In this document: positions 34,251 through 44,359 of the stretch, piece after piece
Position numbering within the stretch: position 1 is the first letter of the stretch
How the letters are laid out: every line of letters starts with the position of its first letter
Assembly: GCF_021347895.1 (NCBI RefSeq)
Contig: NC_067136.1
Span: 5,207,066-5,271,065 of the forward strand
Reading direction: 5' to 3'
DNA length: 64,000 nt
Source: Acanthochromis polyacanthus
Lineage: Eukaryota > Chordata > Actinopteri > Pomacentridae
Made by a program: the position numbers and the translations under genes
Notes under the pieces: model-generated
The model's database searches: none
The model's input: the letters and a program-made list of their open reading frames with translations, nothing else
Told to the model about the DNA's origin: nothing

Positions 34251-34927
34251 TCACTGACAAAATAGTGGACCAGCAGATCACCAAAGAGGACCTAGCTCTG
34301 CATTGCAGAAGGCGGACAAGAGGGGAGGTGCAGACTATCCTCATGATCGAGGCGCTCCTTAATGAACTGATGGGTGTAAAGGCAGAGACCTCCTTGGTGT
34401 CCCACTCTTGGACCAGGAGAGGATGCAGCACATTTGGAGAGTCCAGAGGAGGCATGTAAAGTGCATTCAGGACGAACCAGGTGTGCTCCTGTGCACCGAG
34501 ACAGGAAGTACCACCACCAAAGAGGGACTTATCCTCCCTAAATACAGGTGTGCCAGGGGGTCAACATCACTTGAGTCCTTCCAGGTTCATTCCAGGTTAG
34601 TATTAATCACTGTTTATTAGCAGGGCTAAATATGTTAAGGTTAAAGTTATGTTGTATAATATAGACTGACAACAGAGACACAGTGTCAGTACTGTTGGTG
34701 TTTTGATTCATTTTAAGGAACGAGCGCAAACAGCCTGAATTTTCAGCTGTACCTCCTGGAAGGCCTTAATAGATGGAACCAGGACAGAGAAGCTGCTTCT
34801 CTGGCAGTCAAGCCACCATCCCTGCTGAGCTACTCTGGGGACCTTGTACTGTGTGTCAACAATTACAGTACCAAGGTACTTGGCAGGAAGCTTGTCCCAT
34901 CTTGTCAGCCTCCTTCTGTGTATACTG
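34251..34927 (+). CDS. Two middle exons of the decayed gene (34251-34616, 34718-34927)
   Basis: The first exon begins ITKEDLALHCRRRTRGE, shifts frame near 34380, then reads RDLLGVPLLDQERMQHIWRV, KCIQDEPGVLL, and RCARGSTSLESF. A second shift follows just before its donor at 34617. The second exon (acceptor TTTTAAG at 34717) reads GTSANSLNFQLYLLEGLNRW and ends PSVYTG| at a GTGAGT donor (34928). In intact relatives, as I recall, several hundred residues precede this region, but here only a ~95-bp AT-rich intron separates it from the zinc-ribbon exon. A large internal deletion is therefore likely. Confidence 0.5.
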
Positions 34928-34959
34928 GTGAGTTTAAATGTTCTGTCATGTGTTCTTAT

Positions 34960-35603
34960 TGTTACGGAGGGGGTTGGAGAACCCAGGCGCAGACAAAGGG
35001 AGGCTGGCAGATGGGTGAATGATTAAAGTTGTTTTATTAAACGAGAATCCAACTACAATATAAACCAAGAACAGAACTGGGAAGGCAGAGCAAAAACCAA
35101 ACTATACTAAATGCTAAGAAACAAAACAACAGAGCTCAGGAGGGACACTCACATTATGGGGGAACTGAGAACCAAGGGGGCAAGACAGGCTGGGGAAAGT
35201 CCAAAAACTGACAGCAGGGCAACAGTGTCCAAAAAGGGGAAAATCCAGGAGGCGGGGAGAGCAGAAAAGTCCATAAGCTAAACAGTCCAGAGATGGCAGG
35301 TTTGGTGGAGAAACAGTGTCTGTAACATGTGAGTCAATGATCCAGCAGAGACTGAGCAAGTGAGGGGGTTTAAATAGTGGAGAGTTTGTAGACAGGTGAG
35401 CTGAGTTTACTAATTACTGCAGCTGATAGTAATTTGGGTAATCAGCTGGCAGAGTGCAGGTAGAGCAGGAGGGCGAGTGACTGTGAGAAAGAGATGATAG
35501 ACAGAGGAAGCCAAAGAAAAACAAGTCAAAACACACACAGATGAGCAATAATGGAGAAAAGGAGGAAAGGAGGAAGGGCAGGAGCTGGAGCTGGATCCTA
35601 ACA
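34960..35603 (-). mobile_element. Solo LTR in an intron, antisense to the host gene relic
   Basis: A 644-bp block starts TGTTACGG and ends CCTAACA, flanked by the 5-bp duplication CTTAT (34955-34959 and 35604-35608). On the minus strand it reads TGTTAGGATCC..., with a TATTTAAA box (about 35375) and AATAAAAC signal (about 35032), as expected of an LTR with U3-R-U5. No internal retrotransposon region remains, so it is a solo LTR. Its family is not assigned. Confidence 0.8.
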
Positions 35604-35679
35604 CTTATACAGATAAACAAAACATGTTTATTTCATTGCCATTGTTTTCTTAAAAATTCTGTTCAATTGTCCCTCCTAG

Positions 35680-36544
35680 GTGAGCTGATCGGTATTGATT
35701 ACCTGTTCAGACAAACTGGAAGGGCCATGCAGAACATGGAGCCTGACACAGAGGAGACTGACCACATGCTGGAGGACTTGGGCACTGAGGAGGACCTGGA
35801 AGATGAGGGTTTTGAGGATGCCAATGTGGACCCCACTGTTGGGCTTCTAGACATCACAGACCCATCCTCTCAGCCATCAACAGCCATCGCCACCTCAGCC
35901 TGTAGTGCAGGAACTCCCACCTCTGTCCAACCTCCTACATCTGAGGCCACCTCTTCTGCCCCATACCTCCCTGCTCCTACTGACCTTCCAGCTGCTGTGC
36001 CTACTACAGTACCCACACCAGCACAACCTCTGCAACAGCTGGTAAGTATTACTAATGTTCTCATCTGTATTTTATAATATGTTATATTTTTGGAAGAGTG
36101 TGAAGTTTATTTGTGTTTTAATCTTTTTCAGGCTAAGGATTTGAGCTCCGTTACGTCCTTCGGCACATCAGCTGCCACCACCAGCTCAGCCTCTGCTCCT
36201 CCTCTCCCCACCACTGTCTCAGCTGCCATCTCCACTGCTACAGATGCACCTGCTGGTCCGTCCAGACCACCGGCCATGAGCCCAGCACAATATCACCAAC
36301 AGGTGGGGACATTTTTTGTAATCCATGTTGTAACATTAAGTGTCATGAATACATTTTTGACTACAGTGGTATTTTTCTAATGCTCATCCGTCATGTTTAA
36401 CAGGCCACTGGTGCATCAGTTTCCACCTCCAGCTCTGCCTCTGCTCCTCCTCTCCCCACCACAGTCACGACCTCTGTCTCCACTGCTCCAGCTGATGCTC
36501 CTTGTGGGCCACCAGCTATGTGCCCAGCAGCACCCGAGCGAGAG
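35680..36544 (+). CDS. Acidic and Pro/Ser/Thr-rich linker exons of the decayed gene
   Basis: Exon 35680-36041 continues the preceding exon in phase (GELIGIDYLFRQTGRAMQ), then an acidic stretch (EETDHMLEDLGTEEDLEDEG) and a Ser/Thr/Pro linker. Exons 36132-36302 and 36404-36544 are similar to each other (SASAPPLPTTVS in both), suggesting exon duplication. All are phase 0 with clean GTAAGT/GTGGGG donors and CAG acceptors. No frame damage is seen in this part. Confidence 0.55.
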
Positions 36545-36640
36545 GTAAGTCTCACTCTCAGGTTACACTGTACTTAAATGTTATGTTTCTGCTTGTGGTA
36601 GTACTGCTGTTGACTTTTATTGTATTCTTATGTTAACCAG

Positions 36641-37729
36641 GCTGTGGATGAACGTGGTATTCCTGGGATGGACCGAGTGGACGGCCTGGCAGAGTGCTTG
36701 GTGGGGTCACGGGCTGAAAATGGCCAAACTCTGACTAACCAGCAGGCCAGCACCATTATAGCCTTATGGCAAAATCTTCTGCCATATGATCAGCAGCGTG
36801 TGGCATATGCCGCTCAGCACCAGGTGCGCCTGACAACCGGGCGGTATAAACAGCCCAAACGAAAGGCTGAATTTACACCAGGGGCAGAAAGCATGACTGG
36901 CTGTGTCCTGGGCTCGTCGGGATCTCCTACCCAGTGGCCAGACTGTTGTCGCCTAGTAGAAGCAGTCTTCATCAAGCTCTGCAACAACCATAAGAGCCCT
37001 CAAAAAAAAGACAATTATGCTCTAACGCGATGGACACTGATTCTCAGGGACTACAACAAAATTCGACAGCTGGTCCTGGGAAACGGCACAGTTATGCAGA
37101 GTACTACCCTGCAGTTGTTTGCAGTCAATCAAACAACTCTTGTTCAGTGGCACAATAAAAGGCTGAAGAGGCAAGACTGCAGAATTCTGCTGCAGGGAGT
37201 CAATCTCCCTGCCACAATTTCTGTAGCTCCCATGCCTCTTCCACCACCGCAGGTACGGCCCACTGCTGCACCGACACGTCCTGGTCCCCAACATGAGTAC
37301 AACCTGCCTGAAAGCACAGCAGGGCAGGCAGTGCTCAAAAGAAAATCCACTGCTTTCCCACCACTGGATGCCCCACCAATAGTCCGGCCAAGGCTGCCTG
37401 CTCAGAGGCAGCTCTTCCCAAGACAGGCACCCCCACCCATGGTCTTCATTCCCACCCCTTCCACTAGCCCCCTCATATTCCAGGCCCCACAAGTCTTTGC
37501 ACCTGCACCAAAAGCAGTTGCGCCTGCTGGCCCTCTTCCTCCTCCTACACCTACTCGCAGGCCATACAGTCGGACTGTTGAGAAAAATAAATGCGGTCAG
37601 TGCCACCAGCCTCGCACCAAAGAAAGTGGATACAGCCAGTATTATGGGCACATATACTGTCCACTAAATGCTGGTTTGCCACTTGACCAGTGGATGGAGG
37701 AGATGCGGCGAAAAAGAGCAAACCAGTAA
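36641..37729 (+). CDS. Terminal exon of the decayed gene with C-terminal zinc ribbon
   Basis: Open for 363 codons from the acceptor AACCAG (36640) to TAA at 37727. It has an N-terminal helical domain (GLAECLVGSRAENG, IIALWQNLLPYDQQRV), a CVLG..GSPTQWPDCCRLVEA block, RWTLILRDYNKIRQLVL, a long Pro-rich linker, then KNKCGQCHQPRTKESGYSQY and IYCPLNAG, with CxxC...C spacing of a zinc ribbon. The frame is undamaged. Function is unknown. The layout (PST linkers plus zinc ribbons) suggests nucleic-acid or protein binding, which is inference. Confidence 0.65.
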   Translation, partial: AVDERGIPGMDRVDGLAECLVGSRAENGQTLTNQQASTIIALWQNLLPYDQQRVAYAAQHQVRLTTGRYKQPKRKAEFTPGAESMTGCVLGSSGSPTQWPDCCRLVEAVFIKLCNNHKSPQKKDNYALTRWTLILRDYNKIRQLVLGNGTVMQSTTLQLFAVNQTTLVQWHNKRLKRQDCRILLQGVNLPATISVAPMPLPPPQVRPTAAPTRPGPQHEYNLPESTAGQAVLKRKSTAFPPLDAPPIVRPRLPAQRQLFPRQAPPPMVFIPTPSTSPLIFQAPQVFAPAPKAVAPAGPLPPPTPTRRPYSRTVEKNKCGQCHQPRTKESGYSQYYGHIYCPLNAGLPLDQWMEEMRRKRANQ

Positions 37730-37834
37730 TGGATTCTGTGTCCTTACTGGATATGCTGTGTAGATATTGTAAATAGTTTTAAATAGGGCTACACAAAATG
37801 TTGTTTCTTTTTTTATATTGTACTGTTATATATA

Positions 37835-38229
37835 CAGCGCCCTCCATAATTATTGGCACCCCTGGTTAAGATGTGTCCTTTAGCTTCTTATAAATTCATT
37901 TTTTTCTAAATAATATAGTACCACAATGAAAAAAAGAGGAAAATCCAACCTTTAATTCAAGTGCATTTATTCAGTGGGGGAAAAAAAACAATCACACATT
38001 AAGAAATAATTCTTTTACATCAAATCATGTGTTCTACAATTATTAGCACGACTGATATTAATACTTTGTACAACCTCCTTCTGCCAACAAAACAGCACCT
38101 AATCTTCTCCATTTTTGTTCTGACATTTTTGTACAGTTTTCAGTGTGAGTGTATGCTCCTGCAAAAAAAAATTATTTTAGGCTTTCAACACATCTTAACC
38201 AGGGGTGCCAATAATTATGGAGGGCGCTG
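37835..38229. mobile_element. Tc1/mariner-type MITE
   Basis: A 395-bp element with inverted ends (CAGCGCCCTCCATAATTATT and its complement, continuing GGCACCCCTGGTTAAGATG), flanked by TA on both sides (37833-37834, 38230-38231). The TA target site and terminus style mark Tc1/mariner. It is inserted in the 3' UTR of the gene relic. Confidence 0.92.
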
Positions 38230-38327
38230 TAGTTGTGTTAAAATTGTTTCAATATTGTTACTGTTTATTGTATATATGTAAGTTTTGTATTTCTTTGTGT
38301 GATAACCAATTAATCTGTAAATTTTGT

Positions 38328-38333
38328 AATAAA
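38328..38333 (+). terminator. Polyadenylation signal (AATAAA) of the decayed gene
   Basis: AATAAA follows ~200 bp of AT-rich 3' UTR (excluding the MITE), with a T-rich stretch downstream (38367-38380). It probably marks the transcript end. Confidence 0.5.
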
Positions 38334-38339
38334 TCTGGC

Positions 38340-38712
38340 CTTTATTTCTGCAGCAGTGCTTTGGTGTTTTTTTTTTTTTTACGTACATATCTGTATAATA
38401 AGTGTCAAACAAAGACTTTAATGCATAATCAGACTAAAGTGGCTTAATATGAACAACACTTATTCAAAACCATTTCATAATTGATCAAATGGAGCTTGTT
38501 ATTTGTAAGAGTATCAGTATAAGTAGATACACACTAAAAACAATAACTGTTTCTACAGCTTTGTCAATAGCACATAAGAAAAAGCTGTTTTTCTGAAGGG
38601 CTGACCAGTTAGTATTACATTTACACAACAGGCCACTCATAATTTTGTATCAAAGTTAATTATATCTCAAAGATTAACAACAATTGATTACAGTTTGTGT
38701 GAGAATGTATAT
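38340..38712. other. Gene-less stretch
   Basis: AT-rich; nothing recognisable. Confidence 0.35.
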
Positions 38713-38770
38713 GTTAGGAGCTGGGATCGAACCGACGACCTTCGGATCCACAGCTTCCCCGGCCATCATC
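38713..38770 (-). mobile_element. tRNA-like SINE head scrap (B box only)
   Basis: The minus strand reads GGTCGTCGGTTCGATCCCAG, a good RNA polymerase III B box (GGTTCGATCCC). The A box is not clear. Confidence 0.4.
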
Positions 38771-38973
38771 CTGTAAAATGACGTATTTTGTCTAATTTAG
38801 TCAAATTTAAGTCAGAAATTGTGTTCAAGTCAATCAGAAAGGCAGCAAGGCCGGGAAAGGGTCTCAATTCATCTCTTTTTTTTCTAATTTTTCTCAATTT
38901 TTCTCCTCCTTTCTCCTTCCCCTTCTTCCCCTTCTTTTCACCCTCTTCCCCCCCTTAACGGACTATTGTTCCC

Positions 38974-39047
38974 CAGCCTTAGCTCAGGGGATAAGAGGAG
39001 AGACTACCAAGTGGAAGGTTGCAGGTTCAAGACCCACCACTGGCAGC
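38974..39047 (+). mobile_element. tRNA-derived SINE head
   Basis: A box TAGCTCAGGGGATAAG and B box GGTTCAAGACCC lie about 40 nt apart, as in a tRNA. The flanking stems do not pair as a functional tRNA, so it is read as a SINE head or a degenerate tRNA copy. Confidence 0.5.
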
Positions 39048-39084
39048 TTTCTTTTTTGTCTAAGTTTTTCAGAAAACTTAAGAA

Positions 39085-39155
39085 GTGTCTGATTATGAAC
39101 CAGCAACCTGCAGCTCCATAGGTAAACCCTTAACTCACTGAGCTACAGATCAGAC
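39085..39155 (-). mobile_element. tRNA-derived SINE head (opposite strand)
   Basis: The minus strand reads CTGTAGCTCAGTGAGTTAAG (A box) and GCAGGTTGCTGGTTCATAATC (B box). It faces the 38974-39047 copy, giving two convergent tRNA-like heads. Confidence 0.5.
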
Positions 39156-39159
39156 AAAA

Positions 39160-40506
39160 ATAAATAAACTTGTCGTCTCTTTGACATCGTAGTTTCTGTT
39201 CCTAATAAAGTGACCACATGGGTGGAGCCAAGGCAGAGTCTGGGTGGAGAGTAGGAGGGGAGGTGGGTGGCAGCCTCCCCCTCTACCCCCTCTACCCACC
39301 TCTACCCCCCACCACATCTTCCCCCGCCCGACTAGTTTTTAGAAAATCAGAGTCTCAACAGGTTTTCCTGAGTTTCTGGAGTTTCCACCAGGTCAGAGGC
39401 AGAACAAGTTGTCATGAAGAGGTGTTGAAGTCGGTGAGGATGGAGTGAATTTTTACAGCGACTAGAAGGAAGACGACTAGAAGAGCAGGTCTTTAACCAG
39501 CATCCCTAAAATCCATGGAGTCGCTCCAGAGAAATGAAGGGAGGTCAACTTTTATCAGCCTCCATCCACATGTTCAACTTGATATCTTTACTTTGACATT
39601 TTTAGCACCACAAACCTTTAGTATCACACTTTATGATCATTTATTAGGACTTTAATGGAATCCAGCAGCAGATTTAGTTTTTGTTCACAAACTTTATTCT
39701 TGTCGTCGTGGGACTGCAGGATTTAAAACTGTTCCTTTTATTTGACCTCATGTTTATTAGTTTTAGTGCAGAAAGTTATTTTAATTGTCCATTAGTCTGT
39801 TAAAAACCAAATAATAAATTGGATTAGTCAAGAGGTTTAAATTTCTTACTTTGTCATATTTTAAAAATGACAAAAATATAAAATAAAGCGTCTTGAGACA
39901 GTTTGACCTGTAACTGGTGTTCTATAAATAAAAATGAATTTAAATTGTATGTATCCTGTAATGTTGGAGGAATTCAGACATAAATGTTGGAAAACACATT
40001 TTCTTTGTCCATTAATCTGTTGATTGTTTTCTCCACTAATTCATTTCTTGTTTTGGTTTATAAAATGTCAAACCCAAATATATTCAGTTTACTGTCATTA
40101 AAACCAAAAAGATTTACATTCATGATGCAGGAATCAGACAGTTTTTCTCTTTTTATCTTAGTTTAGTCACAAAGATCATTGATAATGTGTGAATTGTTGC
40201 AGCTTGTGAGCCGTAAAAGGTTTTAATGTTTGGGGCCGAGTGTCAGAAAACATTCAGAAACCAACATCAACAAAATAACAAAGATTTGAACATCATTAAA
40301 GGGAAATCCAACTTTTGCATGACAACGTCTAATTAAAGGACATTTATTTCCAACATAAATGTGTGATATTCATCCTCTGGAGCCTCTCTTCACATCGTCT
40401 TCCACCTGGACTGGTTTGGTCGGGAGCATGAACAACAAACATGAAAAACTGCACTTTAACATCAATGAATGACACTGAAGTTTAATCTCTACATAAATGA
40501 GACTGA
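39160..40506. other. Gene-less stretch
   Basis: Ordinary AT-rich sequence. A 76-residue Pro-rich ORF (39218-39448) has no recognisable domain. A TATAAATAAAAATGAATTT stretch near 39924 resembles a LINE tail. Confidence 0.35.
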
Positions 40507-41119
40507 GGGGCCGTTTACACGAGGACGCTTGCAGGTGAAGACGGCAAAATATTTCAACAAAACACCCTATCGTTTATACGAGGACGGCGTTTTGGGGGCT
40601 TGAAAACGCAAAAATTTGAAACCGGCCTCCAGAGTGGAAAAGTAGAAAACGCTCCTCCGTTACGTTTCCGTCTAAACAGCAAAACACAAAACTTTGCAGA
40701 GATCTGACCACGTTGCGTACGCGATTACGTCACATACGTGCTTTGGTTTGCCGGCTGGTACAAGGACGTAAACAAAGATGTGTGATTATTTCCATCCTTC
40801 GTACCTTCAAGCAGCTCTGGCAGCTCTATGTACACTACAGGAGTCGTACCAACAAACGTACAGAATCTGTACAGATTCCATTCATGAACATTTACCACGG
40901 CGGAGATCCGAAAAAGGAGATAGTACGTATGCGCGTAGACATGGCAGAGTTTTATCACAGCGCCACCCAGCTGCCTGGCATGCATATCCAATCGAATTCC
41001 ACACACTATAGAGTCACCGTATATACGCAGATTTCCTTCAAAACCGCTCGTCTAAACGTGAAATGACAAGACGCCACTTTTGCATTTTCTGTTAGGATGG
41101 TCCTCGTGTAAACGGCCCC
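40507..41119. mobile_element. 613-bp TIR DNA element
   Basis: Ends GGGGCCGTTTACACGAGGAC and GTCCTCGTGTAAACGGCCCC are perfect inverted repeats. The interior has a 117-residue open frame (40713-41066) without recognised motifs; other frames hold stops. It is probably a non-autonomous Harbinger- or Kolobok-like element, superfamily uncertain. The clear target duplication needed to decide is not visible. Confidence 0.8.
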
Positions 41120-41900
41120 TAAGTCTGGATGTGCTGCTCTGTCATTAACTCCTAAGTTTAGGGAAAGTTCAAACTAAAGAGGACAGTTCAGATCAGACTT
41201 AAGAATGAGCTGATTCTGAACAAACATCTCAGACTTTCTGAGCTTCAGCACCTCTAGAAGATATTTGAACAACAAGCAACTCCAGAGATCCAGAAGTTGG
41301 AGAGAGTTAGCTTTAGCTGAGCCACAGAACATGTGGGACGCTAACCTAGCAAACATTTAGACTTTTCTCTGTGAATTCTGAGAAATAATTTCCTATTTAA
41401 TGACAGAGCTACACATCTGAACTCAGCCTCATTAAAACAGACTAATTCAGTGTCATCCATCCAGATTAAAGTGCAGTTAGCCAAAATGTTTGTTGATGAG
41501 CTCCAACTAAACCTGTCCAGGTAGAAGGCCACTTTGACAAACAGGAAGTGGAAGATTCCAAGCAGATTTATAGAAGGGGGAACCGGACTGTACTAAGTGT
41601 GGTCCAGTATAGAGGGGGGGTGTTTGTGGGTTTTTAAGGCTGATAATGATTATTAGTGAGACATTTGGAGCAGATATTCATTTGTAGTAAATGAAAGTAT
41701 TTAAAATCTTGTAGTTAAACTTAGAAGAACACAAACTCTAACAGAAAACTTTGTTGATCCGTTTTTGTTTTGTTTACAGATGTGAAGTTAAAGGAGTTTT
41801 ATTGGTGACGTATAACCAATCAAATCACTCCAGAAGACAGAGCGACCACAGCTAGATAAAGGTTCAGAGCCAAAGTAGCAGCATTTTAAAATGGATTTAT
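41120..41900. other. Gene-less stretch
   Basis: No recognised gene or repeat end. Confidence 0.35.
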
Positions 41901-41904
41901 TCCC

Positions 41905-42045
41905 TCACTCCTCCTCTGGTGTTTTCTGGATTGTTCTCAGCTTCATGCCTTCGTCCACTCGGCCTCCGTTGACTCGTCCCGCCTGCCGTCTCTGGAGCTG
42001 AAGCTGGATTGGATCAGACCAAAGTACCGTCCAATCACGCCTCTC
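41905..42045 (-). CDS. Possible terminal coding exon (minus strand), unrecognised
   Basis: On the minus strand a basic open stretch reads DPIQLQLQRRQAGRVNGGRV, then DEGMKLRTIQKTPEEE, to TGA at 41907-41905, followed 3 nt later by AATAAA (41901-41896). It has the look of a gene C-terminus, but it is short, has no proven acceptor and is not recognised. Chance is a real alternative. Confidence 0.2.
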   Translation of the reverse strand, partial: ERRDWTVLWSDPIQLQLQRRQAGRVNGGRVDEGMKLRTIQKTPEEE

Positions 42046-42309
42046 AAAAGGCTCCTTCATCTGGCAGCACTTCTTCTGGGGAGAAGCTGAGCTTCAGCAG
42101 AACTTTGGGGATGTGTTCCAGTGGTTGGTGGATGTGTGGGGAGATAGAGAGGGACCTTTGAACTGTTCAGAAAGGAAAACAGGAACCCATTGGTAGTTTT
42201 AGTTTAGGGTGCTACTGTGGTGTGTTTTTGGGTTTAAGAGGTGAACAGGAAGAGGTTTTTCATATTGATGATCTTTTACTTTGTTCCTGGTTGGAATGTC
42301 CATCAATGT

Positions 42310-43093
42310 CAGCATGAAGTTCAAAGTCATCATGGACTCTGTGGACTGGTGTGAGCGCAACCATCTGTGCCTCAACACCAGTAAGACGAAGGAGATGGTG
42401 GTGGACTTCAGGAGAAGGACACTCCCACATCCACCAGTGAACATCCAGGAGCAGGACATTGAAACAGTGGACAGTTTCAAGTACCTGGGTGTTCACCTCA
42501 ACAATAAACTGGACTGGTCCCACAACACCGATGCTCTGGACAAGAAGGGCCAGAGTCGCCTCCACCTTCTGAGGAGGCTGAGGTCCTTCGGAGTGTGCAG
42601 ACCTCTACTAAGGACTTTCTACGACACTGTGGTAGCCTCTGCTTTCCTCTACGCTGTCGTCTGCTGGGCCCCGGGCAGCACAGAGCGGGACATGAAGAGA
42701 CTGAACAAGCTGACCAAGAGGGCCAGCTCTGTCCTGGGCTGCCCACTGGACTCTGTGATGGATGTGGGTGAGAGGAGGATGTTGACCAAGCTCTCATCCA
42801 TCATGGACAACAGCTCCCACCCACTGCACCGGACTGTAGTGGAGCTGAGCAGCTCCTTTAGCACGAGACTCAGACACCCTCAGTGCAAGAAGGAGCGCTA
42901 CCACAGGTCCTTCATCCCCACTGCCATCAGACTGTAGAACACTACTGTGTAGTTGTTATTATGTGCAATATTTATTATCTTGTTCTTGCACTTTCGTGAC
43001 TTTTGCACTCCTGTTTTTTGTTCCTAAGAGCTCTGTAACGTTAAATTTCTCCTTTGTGAGATCAATAAAGTCTATCTTATCTTATCTTATCTT
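42310..43093 (+). mobile_element. 5'-truncated Rex/CR1-type LINE 3' end
   Basis: One open frame (to TAG at 42935) encodes the C-terminal part of the reverse transcriptase ORF: WCERNHLCLNTSKTKEMVVD, SFKYLGVHLNNKLDW, LLRRLRSFGVCRPLL, TFYDTVVASAFLYAVVCW and CKKERYHRSFIPTAIRL. The 3' UTR ends AATAAAGTCTATCTTATC followed by TATCT repeats, a typical LINE tail. The frame is intact but 5' truncated. Confidence 0.85.
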
Positions 43094-43609
43094 ACTTTTA
43101 GTTCCGTTGATTTATTTTTATTTTACTAACACCCATTTGCTTTTAACCCCCTCACATGTTCTGTTGTTGTAAACTTACTCTTTCAAATAAATCCTCGTCT
43201 AACCCTCTGGAAACCAGCGTTTGGACTGTTTTTGTGTTGTCCTCACTGACTTCAGACAGAACAACGTTTTGTGGACCAAAGACTAAACTATGTTTAGAGC
43301 GACATGCTATACTATAGGCTTTTTTAATTGACATATTACGATGACTTTTTTTTTGTTTTAGTTTTAGTTTTTTAGCAACATATAACAATTTGAACAGTTT
43401 TAAAAATTACTATACACCACCCTCTGGCTCCGGCCCTCAGACCTCCAGGAAAACCACTGTTGATTTATGTTTTGAGACAGTGAAGGAATGTTCATACTTG
43501 AGTTTTTCTAGAGGGTCAGAGCATTACTGAGAACATCTGCATCAGAAGAACAAAGCTCAGAACTGCTGCTGGACCATGAGTCCGTCCAGACAGAACCAGG
43601 TGTAGCAGC
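43094..43609. other. Gene-less stretch with a short dispersed repeat
   Basis: ACCACCCTCTGGCTCC...CTCAGACCTCCAGG (about 43415-43462) recurs near 53171-53217. Otherwise nothing is recognised. Confidence 0.4.
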
Positions 43610-44037
43610 TGATGGAGAAATAGCCCACATATTGTCACTACTGTTACATGTCACCAGACTCATTCTTTGATACTGTCTGCCATACCCCTCTTACCTCCTG
43701 TTATCACACCTTTCTGCCATACCCCCCGTCTTACCTCCTGTTACCCAATTGCCCTTTTGTTCTGTTGTTTTATATTTATTTACAACCCCCTCCCAACCCT
43801 TTTATCCATCCTCTGAGATGTCCCTTTTGTCTTATCCTCTGTATTTGCATACAGCCCCTCCCTACCCTTTGATCCATCTTCTGATATTCCTATAAAATGT
43901 GTGCCCTGAAAATGTTCTGGGTCGGCTTACCTTCACAGGCTCATGCTCTGTGTTGGTAAGCCCACCGTATGCCGGAATACCAATAAACACCCCACTACAG
44001 CAAACTTTGCAGAACCAAGAGTGAAATTTCCTCAACA
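43610..44037 (+). repeat. ERV 5' LTR
   Basis: TGATGGAG...CTCAACA. TATAAAA at 43891 and AATAAA at 43982 mark the promoter and poly-A signal. The U3 contains an internal duplication (TCTGCCATACCCC...TTACCTCCTGTTA twice). It is highly similar to 49880-50305 but with several differences. Confidence 0.92.
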
Positions 44038-44040
44038 GTA

Positions 44041-44058
44041 TGGTGCCGTGACCCGGAT
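44041..44058 (+). promoter_or_regulatory. ERV primer binding site, tRNA-His type
   Basis: TGGTGCCGTGACCCGGAT lies 3 nt after the LTR. It matches the usual tRNA-His complement except for one base, as I recall it. Confidence 0.85.
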
Positions 44059-44359
44059 GGCAATATACTTCAGAGGAGACTCTTTTCCCAGACCAAGGAC
44101 ACACCAGTGGCTCATCATTCCAAATTGTATTGAGGTAAGGGATCCTTTTGAAAACCCAATTATTGTCACTGTGTGTTGTTGGAGGTCTGTGGAACTGTAG
44201 TCCCAAAGAAGTTGACGCCATCCATATTTTGAAGTGAGTTTGCTGTAAGTGGTTGTGAAAATGGGGAGGTTAAACATTTGTTAGTTTCTTTGTTTGTTTG
44301 TGTTTTTTGTTTTTAAGGAAAAGAGAAGAATAGGCCTTTCAATAAAAGAATAAGAGTAG

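Larger units (their letters stand above)
32281..38340 (+). pseudogene. Decayed multi-exon gene: DUF6729-like zinc-ribbon protein of transposon-like type
   Basis: Exons with good GT-AG borders: ~32403-32539, 32647-32733, 32821-32958, 33054-33134, 33271-33440, ~33556-34155, ~34251-34616, 34718-34927, 35680-36041, 36132-36302, 36404-36544, 36641-37729. Phases agree over most joins. The early exons carry a small Cys/His motif (KCPMQLRG..CSCGFHAKK) and Pro/Ser/Thr-rich linkers. The middle has a CxxC...CxxxxC zinc ribbon. Later exons (ALHCRRRTRG, HVKCIQDEPGVLL, YRCARGSTSLESF, GELIGIDYLFRQTGRAMQ) match, in my memory, large uncharacterised fish proteins that also contain a transposase-like central domain. 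That central part is absent here. Frameshifts near 33380, 33690, 34380 and 34585 mark a pseudogene. A solo LTR sits in one intron and a Tc1 MITE in the 3' UTR. Confidence 0.6.

Noticed and set aside
38974..39047. Functional tRNA gene
   Set aside because: A and B boxes are present but the acceptor and anticodon stems do not pair convincingly.
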